Shown piece after piece: positions 6,183-11,569 of a stretch of 11,569 bases of DNA. This stretch comes from Candidatus Glassbacteria bacterium RIFCSPLOWO2_12_FULL_58_11 (GTDB lineage Bacteria > Gemmatimonadota > Glassbacteria > GWA2-58-10), in assembly GCA_001780825.1 (NCBI GenBank), contig MFIX01000241.1, positions 4,018 through 15,586 on the forward strand, written 5' to 3'. Position 1 is the first letter of the stretch; every line of letters begins with the position of its first letter. The translations under genes were made by a program, and so were the position numbers. The notes beneath the pieces were generated by a model. The model ran no database searches. It saw only the letters and a program-made list of their open reading frames with translations, and was not told the origin of the DNA.

Positions 6183-6296
6183 GGCCGGCCGGCAATTTCG
6201 GGTATCTTGGAAAGCCCCTGGCCTGTGAAGGGAGGGGCTATCCCGTTCGGATATCAGTCACGGTTGTTTCACGCGGACTTCCGAAAGGAGGCGGCG

Positions 6297-6500
6297 ATGC
6301 AATGCAATATCGGCAGTGCCGATAAGGCGGTCAGGATCGTTCTGGGATTGGCAATTATCGGAGCCGGCCTGTACTTCAAGTCCTGGTGGGGCGCGATCGG
6401 CGTTCTCCCGCTGACTACGGCGATTATAGGCTATTGCCCGGCTTATCCGCCGTTCGGGATCAATACCACGAAAAAGAAGAAAGAACAGACAGCACAGTAG
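6297..6500 (+). CDS. Small DUF2892 (YgaP transmembrane-type) membrane protein
   Basis: The 67-residue product matches the DUF2892 pattern: an N-terminal MQCNIGSADKAVRIVLG, one hydrophobic helix at about 14-27, a SWWG turn, a second helix about 32-46, and the closing GYCPAYPPFGINT. Cys3 and Cys47 are at the family's conserved positions. In E. coli YgaP a similar segment anchors a rhodanese domain, but here it stands alone, as is common. The start is set by a strong AAAGGAGG at 6284-6291, six bases before the ATG. An upstream in-frame extension to 6207 is rejected. It lies 114 bases after ferritin and is closed by the terminator at 6557-6588, so it is either a small operon partner of ferritin or independently expressed. 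Function is unknown. Confidence 0.88.
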   Translation: MQCNIGSADKAVRIVLGLAIIGAGLYFKSWWGAIGVLPLTTAIIGYCPAYPPFGINTTKKKKEQTAQ

Positions 6501-6556
6501 AGAACAAGGAATATTTTCGGATTGGCGAAGTGTATTGAGCTGATTGGGATTGATCC

Positions 6557-6588
6557 GGGCGAACTGTAAAAGGTTCGCCCTTTTATTT
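6557..6588 (+). terminator. Rho-independent terminator after the DUF2892 gene
   Basis: GGGCGAAC (6557-6564) pairs perfectly with GTTCGCCC (6573-6580) across an eight-base loop and is followed by TTTTATTT. It separates the ferritin/DUF2892 transcript from the peroxiredoxin gene. Confidence 0.85.
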
Positions 6589-6751
6589 CCGGCGAATGTG
6601 TCAGGGAATGCGGGTAAGAGGGGTGCGGTACAGCGTGCCACTGCACACCTTAGGTTTGCTACTGTGGCTTGTCAGTACTTTAGTTGGGTCAATTTGTGAA
6701 AATGAAAACAAAGTTTTTTGTTACTGATTACATTTAGCAAGGAGAACCGGA

Positions 6752-7219
6752 ATGCTCAAAGTTGGCGACAAGGCCCCCCCTTTCAGTCTAGCGGATCAGA
6801 ACGACCGGATTGTCTCGCTCGACGGGCTGAAAGGCAAATGGGTGGTGCTCTATTTCTACCCCAAGGACAATACTCCCGGGTGCACCACCGAGGCCTGCGA
6901 GTTCACCCGGGACCAGGCGGATTTTAGCGGCCTGGATGCGGAAGTACTGGGGGTCAGCCCGGATTCCACTAAATCGCACCGCAAGTTTATCCAGGACCAC
7001 AGTCTGGGGATTACCCTGCTCAGCGACCCGGAGCACGAGGTCCTGGACTCTTACGGGGCCTGGCAGAAAAAGAGTATGTACGGCCGCGAATATATGGGAG
7101 TGATGCGCAGCACTTTTTTGATCAATCCCCAGGGGAAAATCGCCCGGATCTGGCCTAAAGTCAGCGTGACCGGCCATGTCGAGGAGGTAAAAAAGGAATT
7201 GGCCGGATTGAAAGGCTGA
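6752..7219 (+). CDS. bcp: Thioredoxin-dependent thiol peroxidase (Bcp/PrxQ)
   Basis: This cytoplasmic atypical 2-Cys peroxiredoxin reduces H2O2 and organic hydroperoxides, using thioredoxin as electron donor. The 155-residue length is typical. The active site DNTPGCTTEACEF places the peroxidatic Cys44 and the resolving Cys49 five residues apart, the PrxQ spacing. GKWVVLYFYPKD (28-39) is the preceding strand, LGVSPDSTKSHRKF (65-78) and RSTFLINPQGKI (118-129) complete the thioredoxin fold, with Arg118 the expected active-site arginine. AAGGAG at 6739-6744 serves the ATG. It follows the perR-ferritin block and shares its peroxide-defence theme, yet I find no 7-1-7 PerR-like palindrome in its 150-base upstream stretch, so joint regulation is not shown. 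No promoter or terminator is convincing. Confidence 0.96.
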   Translation: MLKVGDKAPPFSLADQNDRIVSLDGLKGKWVVLYFYPKDNTPGCTTEACEFTRDQADFSGLDAEVLGVSPDSTKSHRKFIQDHSLGITLLSDPEHEVLDSYGAWQKKSMYGREYMGVMRSTFLINPQGKIARIWPKVSVTGHVEEVKKELAGLKG

Positions 7220-7222
7220 GCG

Positions 7223-7329
7223 GGCGCCTGGCTGCAAGACTTACTCGTCGCCCCTACACATTTGGCTGATTACCTTGTTCACCTCCACCGGGATTTGCGG
7301 AAATTTGTGGGTAATCCGACCCAGGCGCC
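7223..7329. other. Nested inverted repeats in the bcp / lipoprotein gene gap
   Basis: GGCGCCTGG at 7223-7231 is perfectly complementary to CCAGGCGCC at 7321-7329, and inside it GATTACC (7268-7274) pairs with GGTAATC (7310-7316). This lies between two convergent genes. There is no T-tract on either strand, so it is not a standard terminator, but it could block read-through or be a structured RNA. Confidence 0.3.
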
Positions 7330-7355
7330 GAAATGAAATGGCATAAAGCGAAAAC

Positions 7356-8564
7356 TTATTTCAGCAGCATCCTGGCAGTGGTTTCCGGGCCGGCCCCTCC
7401 GGCCCGGTTTATTGTGCGCAGGGCCAGGCTGCTCGCGCCTTTATTGAGCGGCCAGATAACATTCGCGGGGTCCTCGACCCTTTTCCAGCCCTGGCCGTCA
7501 AGGTTCACCTCGTAATAATCGAGGTCCGGGCAGTAGCTGTCCAGGCTTAAGCTAAGCCGGCCTTTGGCCGTGCCGGCCAGCGCGGCCTCGGTAACTCCGA
7601 CTGTCCAGTAGACATCCTCGAGCCGGTCGGTCTTCAGAAAGAGGTCGTTGAGATAGCCGGTATGCAGGCGGCTTTTGCCCCCGGCGCCGCCCTGGTACCA
7701 GGTCAGGCCGGCATTGGCGCTGTCCTGGGGAAAGAGGAATTTCGAGGGGCTGTCTTTTTCCCAGGTCGAAAATTCATCCGTGTAAAAGAGCCAGAAAAAG
7801 AGCGAAGTCTCATCTTCAGCCTTCAGGTCCCACCAGACCACCGCCGGATTTTTACGCAGCGTGTCCGGCGGCACGCCCACCACATGCTCTACTCCCAGGC
7901 CCTTGTCTTTAAGCCATTCTCCGCGGATCTCCCAGGCCGACAGCGGGACACCATCCTTTTCGAAATGCAGGTCGCTCTGCGGGTCGATATAGATCCATTT
8001 GCGGAACCGGTTCGACCAGACCTCGGTGGCGCCGTGGTGACGGCTGCCCTTTCCCTCTTCTTCCGGGTGGTAGCGGTCCAGGCCCAGTTTGCGGGCCTGC
8101 CAGCCCAGGGCCAGAGCGCACTGGGTATAGGTTATAGCGTAATAGGAGCACCAGAACTGTTTGCCCTGCGCGGCCAGATCGAGAATTTCCAGCGCATTCT
8201 GCGGCTCCGAGGTTGGCGTACCATTGGTGATTCGCGTGTGGACCCAGTGGTTGAGCATTAGCTGGGCCTGCCATTCATCCTGCGCCCCGGCGATCACGCC
8301 CCGGAGATCGTACTTGTCCCGCAGTACATTCAGCAGGCTGTCATTGTAGGGCAGAGTGTTAAAGGGCAACCGTGGGCGGATGCTCGCCGGAATGTCGGTC
8401 TGCATCTCGCCGGCGATATATCCCGCCGCGGCCGCGGCATCCATCAACCGCAGCGGCTCCAGAGCTCCGGGAGTGAACGGCCGCTGGCTCGGGTTGGGAC
8501 CGCAGGCGGCCAGCAGGCCGAGGCAAATCAAAGTCGGGGTTAAGGAAAACCGGTATCCGCTCAA
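7356..8564 (-). CDS. Lipoprotein with a transglutaminase-like (C-H-D) domain
   Basis: The 402-residue product begins with a short signal peptide ending in LLAAC, so Cys21 should be lipidated and the protein anchored in the envelope. Residues ~95-200 form a transglutaminase-like / papain-fold domain: FWCSYYAITYTQCALALGW with Cys139, HHGATEVW with His177 four residues before the conserved Glu, and KWIYIDPQSDLHF with Asp194. This is the catalytic triad in correct order and spacing. The ~200 C-terminal residues are of unknown fold, with an aromatic, beta-rich character (WSLYY-like segments, DLDYYEVNLDGQGWKRV near the end) suggesting an Ig-like or carbohydrate-binding part. Bacterial members can be peptidases or cross-linkers, so the substrate is open. 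The start is TTG, with AAAGGGG about 6 bases upstream. The beta-helix gene ends 41 bases upstream on the same strand, so the two probably form an operon. Confidence 0.8.
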   Translation of the reverse strand: MSGYRFSLTPTLICLGLLAACGPNPSQRPFTPGALEPLRLMDAAAAAGYIAGEMQTDIPASIRPRLPFNTLPYNDSLLNVLRDKYDLRGVIAGAQDEWQAQLMLNHWVHTRITNGTPTSEPQNALEILDLAAQGKQFWCSYYAITYTQCALALGWQARKLGLDRYHPEEEGKGSRHHGATEVWSNRFRKWIYIDPQSDLHFEKDGVPLSAWEIRGEWLKDKGLGVEHVVGVPPDTLRKNPAVVWWDLKAEDETSLFFWLFYTDEFSTWEKDSPSKFLFPQDSANAGLTWYQGGAGGKSRLHTGYLNDLFLKTDRLEDVYWTVGVTEAALAGTAKGRLSLSLDSYCPDLDYYEVNLDGQGWKRVEDPANVIWPLNKGASSLALRTINRAGGAGPETTARMLLK

Positions 8565-8605
8565 TTTTTGCCCCTTTCAATAGAAATGTTTTGTGCCAGC
8601 CGGGA

Positions 8606-9931
8606 TTACATTCCCGCCGGCTGATGCTCGGGCAGCGTGTTATTGTCCGCCAGCGTATTCCGGTCCAGGACCTCGCCGCCCAGGCCGCCTTTGGAGTGGC
8701 CGCTCAGGATATTGCCCGTTATCACGTTGTCCCGGCTGCTCCCGGTGACCAGGATTCCCCAACCCTGGGTCTTGGCTGAATCCGGCATCTGGAAGTCCAG
8801 GCAGCGGTTCCCGCTGATGACGCTCGAGAAGGTGTTCTCGACCAGGATTCCCGGCCAGCGGCCCGGCTCGCCTTTGGAATTGTTCTCGCAGACATTGTTG
8901 ACCACGATATTGTTGCCGCCGCCGTAACATTGGATGCCCGACTGAGCATTGTTCGAGCAGAAATTGCCGGAGACCACGTTATAGCGGTCTCCGCCCTCCC
9001 CGCCCTCGCCCAGCCCGCCGATCCCGTTCCAGCCGTTGTCGTGGAAGCGGTTGCCGCTGACCGTGGTATGGCGTACCCGGTGGCAGAAATAGAGGCCGTC
9101 CCAGCCGTTGAAGCGGCCCACATTGTTGGTCCAGCTCCCGCTGGTCACCCCGGTGCCCGGGTGGTAGCCGTGGCCCAGGTTGCGCTCGGAGAGGCAGTCG
9201 GTGACTGTCACGTTATCGCCTATCTGCACGCTGATCCCATCCGCCGGGTAGCGCTTCACATGCACCCGGGCCACCCGGGCATCGCGCACATCCCTGAAAT
9301 GGACCGCGGACAAGGTTAAATCGTTTTCGAAACCCTCGCGTTTCTCCATGCGCCCGTCGATCACCAGGTCCTCGATACGGATCAGCTCGGCCTCGTTGGC
9401 GTAGAACGCGGGAAAGAAATTGTTCACCAGGCCCCTGGCCGCCGGATCATAGTCGTGGGTCAGCTCCCGGTAGAGATAGAGGACATCGCCCGAGATGCGG
9501 GTAATAATCGGATGCGTACACCACCAGCCGTAGGAGCTGTCGCTGCGCACGGTGATTTCAGCGCCGGCCTTGAACCCCGAGGCTGAGACTACCGTGACCT
9601 GCTTCTCGCCTTTTTTCGCCAGGGCTTTCAAGGGCACCTGGAGACAGGCGTCGCTCCGGGCGATAACCGTATGCTCGCCCTCGCCTCTAAGCTGGACCCC
9701 GGAGCGCAGGATGACCGAGCGGCTGATCTCGTAAGTGCCGGCGGGGATAAACACGGTCCCGCCCGCGGCAGGCAGGGCATCCACCGCTTCCTGCAGGCCG
9801 GCGGTCGGCGAGCCCGGCTTATGGAAATCCGCGGCGTTCACGGTCAGAGCGGCCGCCGGCGCGGATCCCGCGATCAGGAATGAAGCAAGCAGCAGAAAGA
9901 GCGGCCAGTCGGCCGGGCAGAGCTTTTTCAT
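8606..9931 (-). CDS. Secreted right-handed beta-helix (pectate-lyase-superfamily) protein
   Basis: The 441-residue product has a signal peptide (MKKL start, hydrophobic core, cleavage near APAAA at 28). Residues ~30-90 match the opening of the pectate-lyase superfamily fold: ADFHKPGSPTAGLQEAVDALP, GGTVFIPAGTYEIS and SGVQLRGEGEHTVI. Residues ~180-430 hold parallel beta-helix (PbH1) rungs of about 22-25 residues, with asparagine ladders such as NNVGRFNGWDG, TVSGNRFHDNGWNGI, NVVSGNFCSNN, VVNNVCENN, VISGNRC and NVITGNILSG. It should act outside the cytoplasm on, or binding to, a polysaccharide, as a lyase, hydrolase, epimerase or adhesin. Catalytic residues cannot be assigned by eye. GGAGGT lies 6 bases before the ATG. 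It is the first gene of a likely two-gene operon with the transglutaminase-like lipoprotein. Confidence 0.88.
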   Translation of the reverse strand: MKKLCPADWPLFLLLASFLIAGSAPAAALTVNAADFHKPGSPTAGLQEAVDALPAAGGTVFIPAGTYEISRSVILRSGVQLRGEGEHTVIARSDACLQVPLKALAKKGEKQVTVVSASGFKAGAEITVRSDSSYGWWCTHPIITRISGDVLYLYRELTHDYDPAARGLVNNFFPAFYANEAELIRIEDLVIDGRMEKREGFENDLTLSAVHFRDVRDARVARVHVKRYPADGISVQIGDNVTVTDCLSERNLGHGYHPGTGVTSGSWTNNVGRFNGWDGLYFCHRVRHTTVSGNRFHDNGWNGIGGLGEGGEGGDRYNVVSGNFCSNNAQSGIQCYGGGNNIVVNNVCENNSKGEPGRWPGILVENTFSSVISGNRCLDFQMPDSAKTQGWGILVTGSSRDNVITGNILSGHSKGGLGGEVLDRNTLADNNTLPEHQPAGM

Positions 9932-10213
9932 CGGTCACCTCCGTTGGCAATGATACCCTCAGGTCCAGGCGTCACGAGCACAAATGTACTCAGTTAATAG
10001 CGATCGAATCACAGCCGCGTCCTCAGGTGCTTGAGGCCGCGATGCATGGAAAGCGCGCCGGAGCAACGCAACCCGCCTCGACTGTTGTCGATACGCTCAT
10101 AGGCATACCCGAAGAGTCAAAATAGGAACGCCTGATTTTTCAGACAAGGAAATCTTGACAAAGCCGGCTCCGCGGTATTATAATTTACAAACCTGATATT
10201 ATCGATCAAGTAA
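9932..10213. other. Divergent intergenic region before the sulfate operon
   Basis: This 282-base gap separates the minus-strand beta-helix gene from the plus-strand sulfate genes. Its right end carries the consensus promoter at 10155-10184. A small 5-bp hairpin lies at 10021-10036, and CCTCAGGT occurs at 9958-9965 and 10021-10028. I see no clear minus-strand promoter for the beta-helix gene and no further gene. Confidence 0.6.
10155..10184 (+). promoter_or_regulatory. Consensus sigma-70 promoter of the sulfate assimilation operon
   Basis: A perfect TTGACA (10155-10160) and a perfect TATAAT (10179-10184) are separated by 18 bases. Transcription should begin near 10191, about 23 bases before the first ATG of the DUF2061 gene, leaving little room for a riboswitch. 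Confidence 0.85.
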
Positions 10214-10495
10214 ATGAACATTATGTTTCTCCAACGAGAAATGAACGAACCGAAACGATGGTATCAAGCAATGATAGAAAGCACAAGCAGGAGTCTGGTT
10301 AAGGCTGTCAGTTGGCGCCTTATCGCCGTCGTGGTGACCAGTTTGGTGGCCTGGGCCCTGACCTCTGAATTTACCCTGGCGGCGACAATCGGAGTGCTCG
10401 ACTCCATTATCAAGATCGGCGCCTATTTCTTTCACGAAAGACTTTGGAACCGTGTAAGTTACGGCAAGATCAAGTCTCCGGAATACGAAATTTGA
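10214..10495 (+). CDS. DUF2061 membrane protein
   Basis: The 93-residue product matches the DUF2061 pattern: ESTSRSLVKAVSWRLIA (22-38), a first membrane helix at about 35-50, a short TSEFTLA turn, a second helix about 55-72, and the closing FFHERLWNRVSYG (72-84). Members of this family are often found next to sulfate-assimilation genes, which agrees with cysH 17 bases downstream. Function is not established; a link to sulfate or sulfite handling at the inner membrane is inference from neighbourhood only. Start choice is uncertain: ATGs at 10214, 10223, 10241 and 10271 are in frame and none has a good Shine-Dalgarno, with family similarity starting near residue 20. Confidence 0.85.
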   Translation: MNIMFLQREMNEPKRWYQAMIESTSRSLVKAVSWRLIAVVVTSLVAWALTSEFTLAATIGVLDSIIKIGAYFFHERLWNRVSYGKIKSPEYEI

Positions 10496-10512
10496 TCAGG
10501 GGAGAACCGGCT

Positions 10513-11193
10513 ATGGTATGTGCATTATCCGAAATAAAAATCGATCTGGAGGAAGCGAATAAACAGTTGCGGGCCGGATCGCCCGAGGAGCGGATGACCT
10601 GGGCTTTTGAGAGGTTCGGCCGGGGGCTGGTCCTTTCGACCAGCTTCGGGATGTATTCCGCGGTGATGCTGCACCTGGCCAGCCGTGTATTACCGGAGCT
10701 CACCGTGCTTTTTGTCGATTCCGGCTTCCTGACTCCGGAGACCTACCGTTTCAAGAAAGAGCTGGTCGAGAGGCTCGGCCTGCGGGTCCGCTCCTTTATC
10801 CCCGCGCGGACCCGGGCGGAGTTGGAAGCCCTAGACGGGCCGCTGGCCGAGCTTCTGGCCAGCGATAACGGCCGCAAAGAGCTGGCCGGTGAAATCAAAG
10901 TGGAGCCTTTCGAGCGCGGGCTGAAAGAGCTCGAGGCGCGGGCCTGGATGTCCGGGGTGCTGCGCGGCGAGACCGAACAGCGCCGGGAGTTCCACTATCT
11001 CATGCAGCGCAGCGACGGGCTCTACAAGGTCCATCCGATCCTCGACTGGAACAGCAAAAGGTGCTACGCCTACCTCAAGCAGCACGGCCTGCCGATCAAC
11101 GAGCATTACCTCGATATCTGTAAAAGCGGTCAGACTGAATGCGGTATCCATCTGACCGGCCTCAATCTCAGTCTGACCGCCAGCGAACTGTAA
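10513..11193 (+). CDS. cysH: Phosphoadenylylsulfate (PAPS) reductase, CysH family
   Basis: This cytoplasmic enzyme reduces PAPS to sulfite with thioredoxin in assimilatory sulfate reduction. The 226-residue product has the nucleotide-binding loop LSTSFGMYSAVMLH (41-54), LFVDSGFLTPETY (66-78), KVEPFERGLKEL and AWMSGVLRGETEQR in the middle, PILDWN, and the catalytic TECGIH with Cys210. The CC and CxxC pairs that ligate the [4Fe-4S] cluster of APS reductases are absent, placing it with PAPS reductases. That requires an APS kinase. Cys203, seven residues before the catalytic cysteine, is notable. The ATG at 10513 is preferred to an in-frame ATG at 10444, as AGGGGAG (10498-10504) lies eight bases before it and the upstream part would overlap the DUF2061 gene. 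It is co-transcribed with DUF2061 and probably with sat. Confidence 0.9.
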   Translation: MVCALSEIKIDLEEANKQLRAGSPEERMTWAFERFGRGLVLSTSFGMYSAVMLHLASRVLPELTVLFVDSGFLTPETYRFKKELVERLGLRVRSFIPARTRAELEALDGPLAELLASDNGRKELAGEIKVEPFERGLKELEARAWMSGVLRGETEQRREFHYLMQRSDGLYKVHPILDWNSKRCYAYLKQHGLPINEHYLDICKSGQTECGIHLTGLNLSLTASEL

Positions 11194-11312
11194 CAAATGT
11201 TTCTCCTGCAAGTCGGCTCTGTCCCCAAAACAATAACTGACTGCGGTGGCGCGAGCGCCAGAGAAGCCGCGCAGGAGCCGCGTAAATTTTAAGCGGAAAG
11301 GTAGAATACCTT
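11194..11312 (+). promoter_or_regulatory. Spacer with a two-part hairpin upstream of sat
   Basis: In this 119-base gap, TGGCG (11247-11251) pairs with CGCCA (11256-11260) around a CGAG tetraloop, enclosed by CTGCG (11241-11245) with CGCAG (11270-11274). No T-tract follows, so it is not a standard terminator. It could stabilise the processed mRNA, attenuate translation of sat, or be a sensing leader. I recognise no known riboswitch in it. Confidence 0.35.
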
Positions 11313-11569
11313 ATGATTTCACATCTGATCGCCCCGCACGGCGGCGCGCTGAAAGACCTGCTGGTCTCCGGGGAGCGGGCCGCAGAGCTCAAACAATTGC
11401 AGCGGGATTGCCCGCACTGGGACCTTACCCCGCGCCAGTACTGCGACCTGGAGCTGCTGCTCAATGGCGGGTTCAGCCCGCTGGAGGGATTCATGGGCCG
11501 CAGCGACTATGAGCGGGTCTGCCGGGAGATGCGTCTGGCGGATGGCACGCTCTGGCCGATCCCGATCAC
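11313..11569 (+). CDS. sat: Sulfate adenylyltransferase (ATP sulfurylase), 5' part, cut by window end
   Basis: The first 85 codons of an ATP sulfurylase that activates sulfate to adenylylsulfate. SHLIAPHGGALKDLL (3-17), WDLTPRQYCDLELLLNGG (36-53) and FSPLEGFMGRSDYERV (54-69), then MRLADGTLWPIPI, match the N-terminal PUA-like domain of the Sat type, not the CysD/CysN type. The frame is open to the window end. This N-terminal type is often fused to an APS kinase domain, which would supply the PAPS needed by the adjacent cysH, but the rest of the gene is outside the window. GGAAAGG (11294-11300) lies 12 bases before the ATG, a rather long spacing. Confidence 0.9.
   Translation, partial: MISHLIAPHGGALKDLLVSGERAAELKQLQRDCPHWDLTPRQYCDLELLLNGGFSPLEGFMGRSDYERVCREMRLADGTLWPIPI

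Noticed and set aside
6213..6239. 7-bp inverted repeat after ferritin, considered as terminator
   Set aside because: The loop is 13 bases and there is no following T-tract; a better terminator exists after the DUF2892 gene.
6600..6751. Search for a PerR-like box before bcp
   Set aside because: The nearest candidate, around TGTTACTGATTACA, shares only its outer bases by symmetry and does not contain the GAATAATT core seen at the other two sites.
7385..7407. Perfect 9-bp inverted repeat near the 3' end of the lipoprotein gene, considered as terminator
   Set aside because: It lies inside the coding sequence before the stop and is not followed by a T-tract on the minus strand.
7662..8261. 199-codon plus-strand open frame over the lipoprotein gene
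   Set aside because: The minus strand encodes a lipobox and an ordered Cys-His-Asp triad; the reverse frame shows no domain.
9880..10125. 81-codon plus-strand open frame in the divergent gap
   Set aside because: It begins inside the beta-helix signal peptide region on the opposite strand, has no ribosome site and no recognisable domain.
11194..11312. S-adenosylmethionine or related riboswitch in the cysH-sat gap
   Set aside because: The gap has one compact hairpin but none of the conserved core elements of a riboswitch that I can recognise by eye.

Overview
The window is compact bacterial DNA, GC-rich in its genes, with mostly Shine-Dalgarno-led starts (two on TTG), consensus-like sigma-70 promoters and intrinsic terminators. 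A lipobox protein, Sec signal peptides and an ECF sigma factor paired with a membrane anti-sigma candidate suggest a Gram-negative, diderm bacterium. PerR, ferritin and a Bcp-type peroxiredoxin suggest an organism that meets oxygen or peroxide. No single gene fixes the phylum and I do not name one.

Layout. (1) 66-830: 6-phosphogluconolactonase, whose TTG start overlaps the stop of a possible upstream gene tail. (2) 981-3230: a same-strand set of an ECF sigma factor, a single-pass membrane anti-sigma-like protein with a five-cysteine periplasmic part, and an unrecognised secreted protein with 14 cysteines in its mature part and four ~40-residue repeats. A perfect 18-bp-stem terminator closes it. 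(3) 3398-3690: an intergenic stretch with three copies of a ~20-bp motif in inverted arrangement, possibly a small non-autonomous element or structured repeat. (4) 3792-4961: an N-acylglucosamine 2-epimerase family protein with its own likely promoter. (5) 5042-7219: a stress and iron block of perR, ferritin, a small DUF2892 membrane protein and Bcp. Similar palindromes lie upstream of perR and ferritin and are candidate PerR operators. (6) 7356-9931, minus strand: a secreted right-handed beta-helix protein followed by a transglutaminase-like lipoprotein. (7) 10155-11569: a consensus promoter, a DUF2061 membrane protein, cysH of the PAPS-reductase type, and the start of sat, cut by the window end. 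This is an assimilatory sulfate reduction operon.

Functionally, the right half looks like peroxide and iron homeostasis next to cysteine supply. The most novel item is the sigma/anti-sigma/cysteine-repeat set, which by gene order resembles an envelope-stress module with a secreted effector or target of unknown function. No tRNA, rRNA, CRISPR array or transposase was found.
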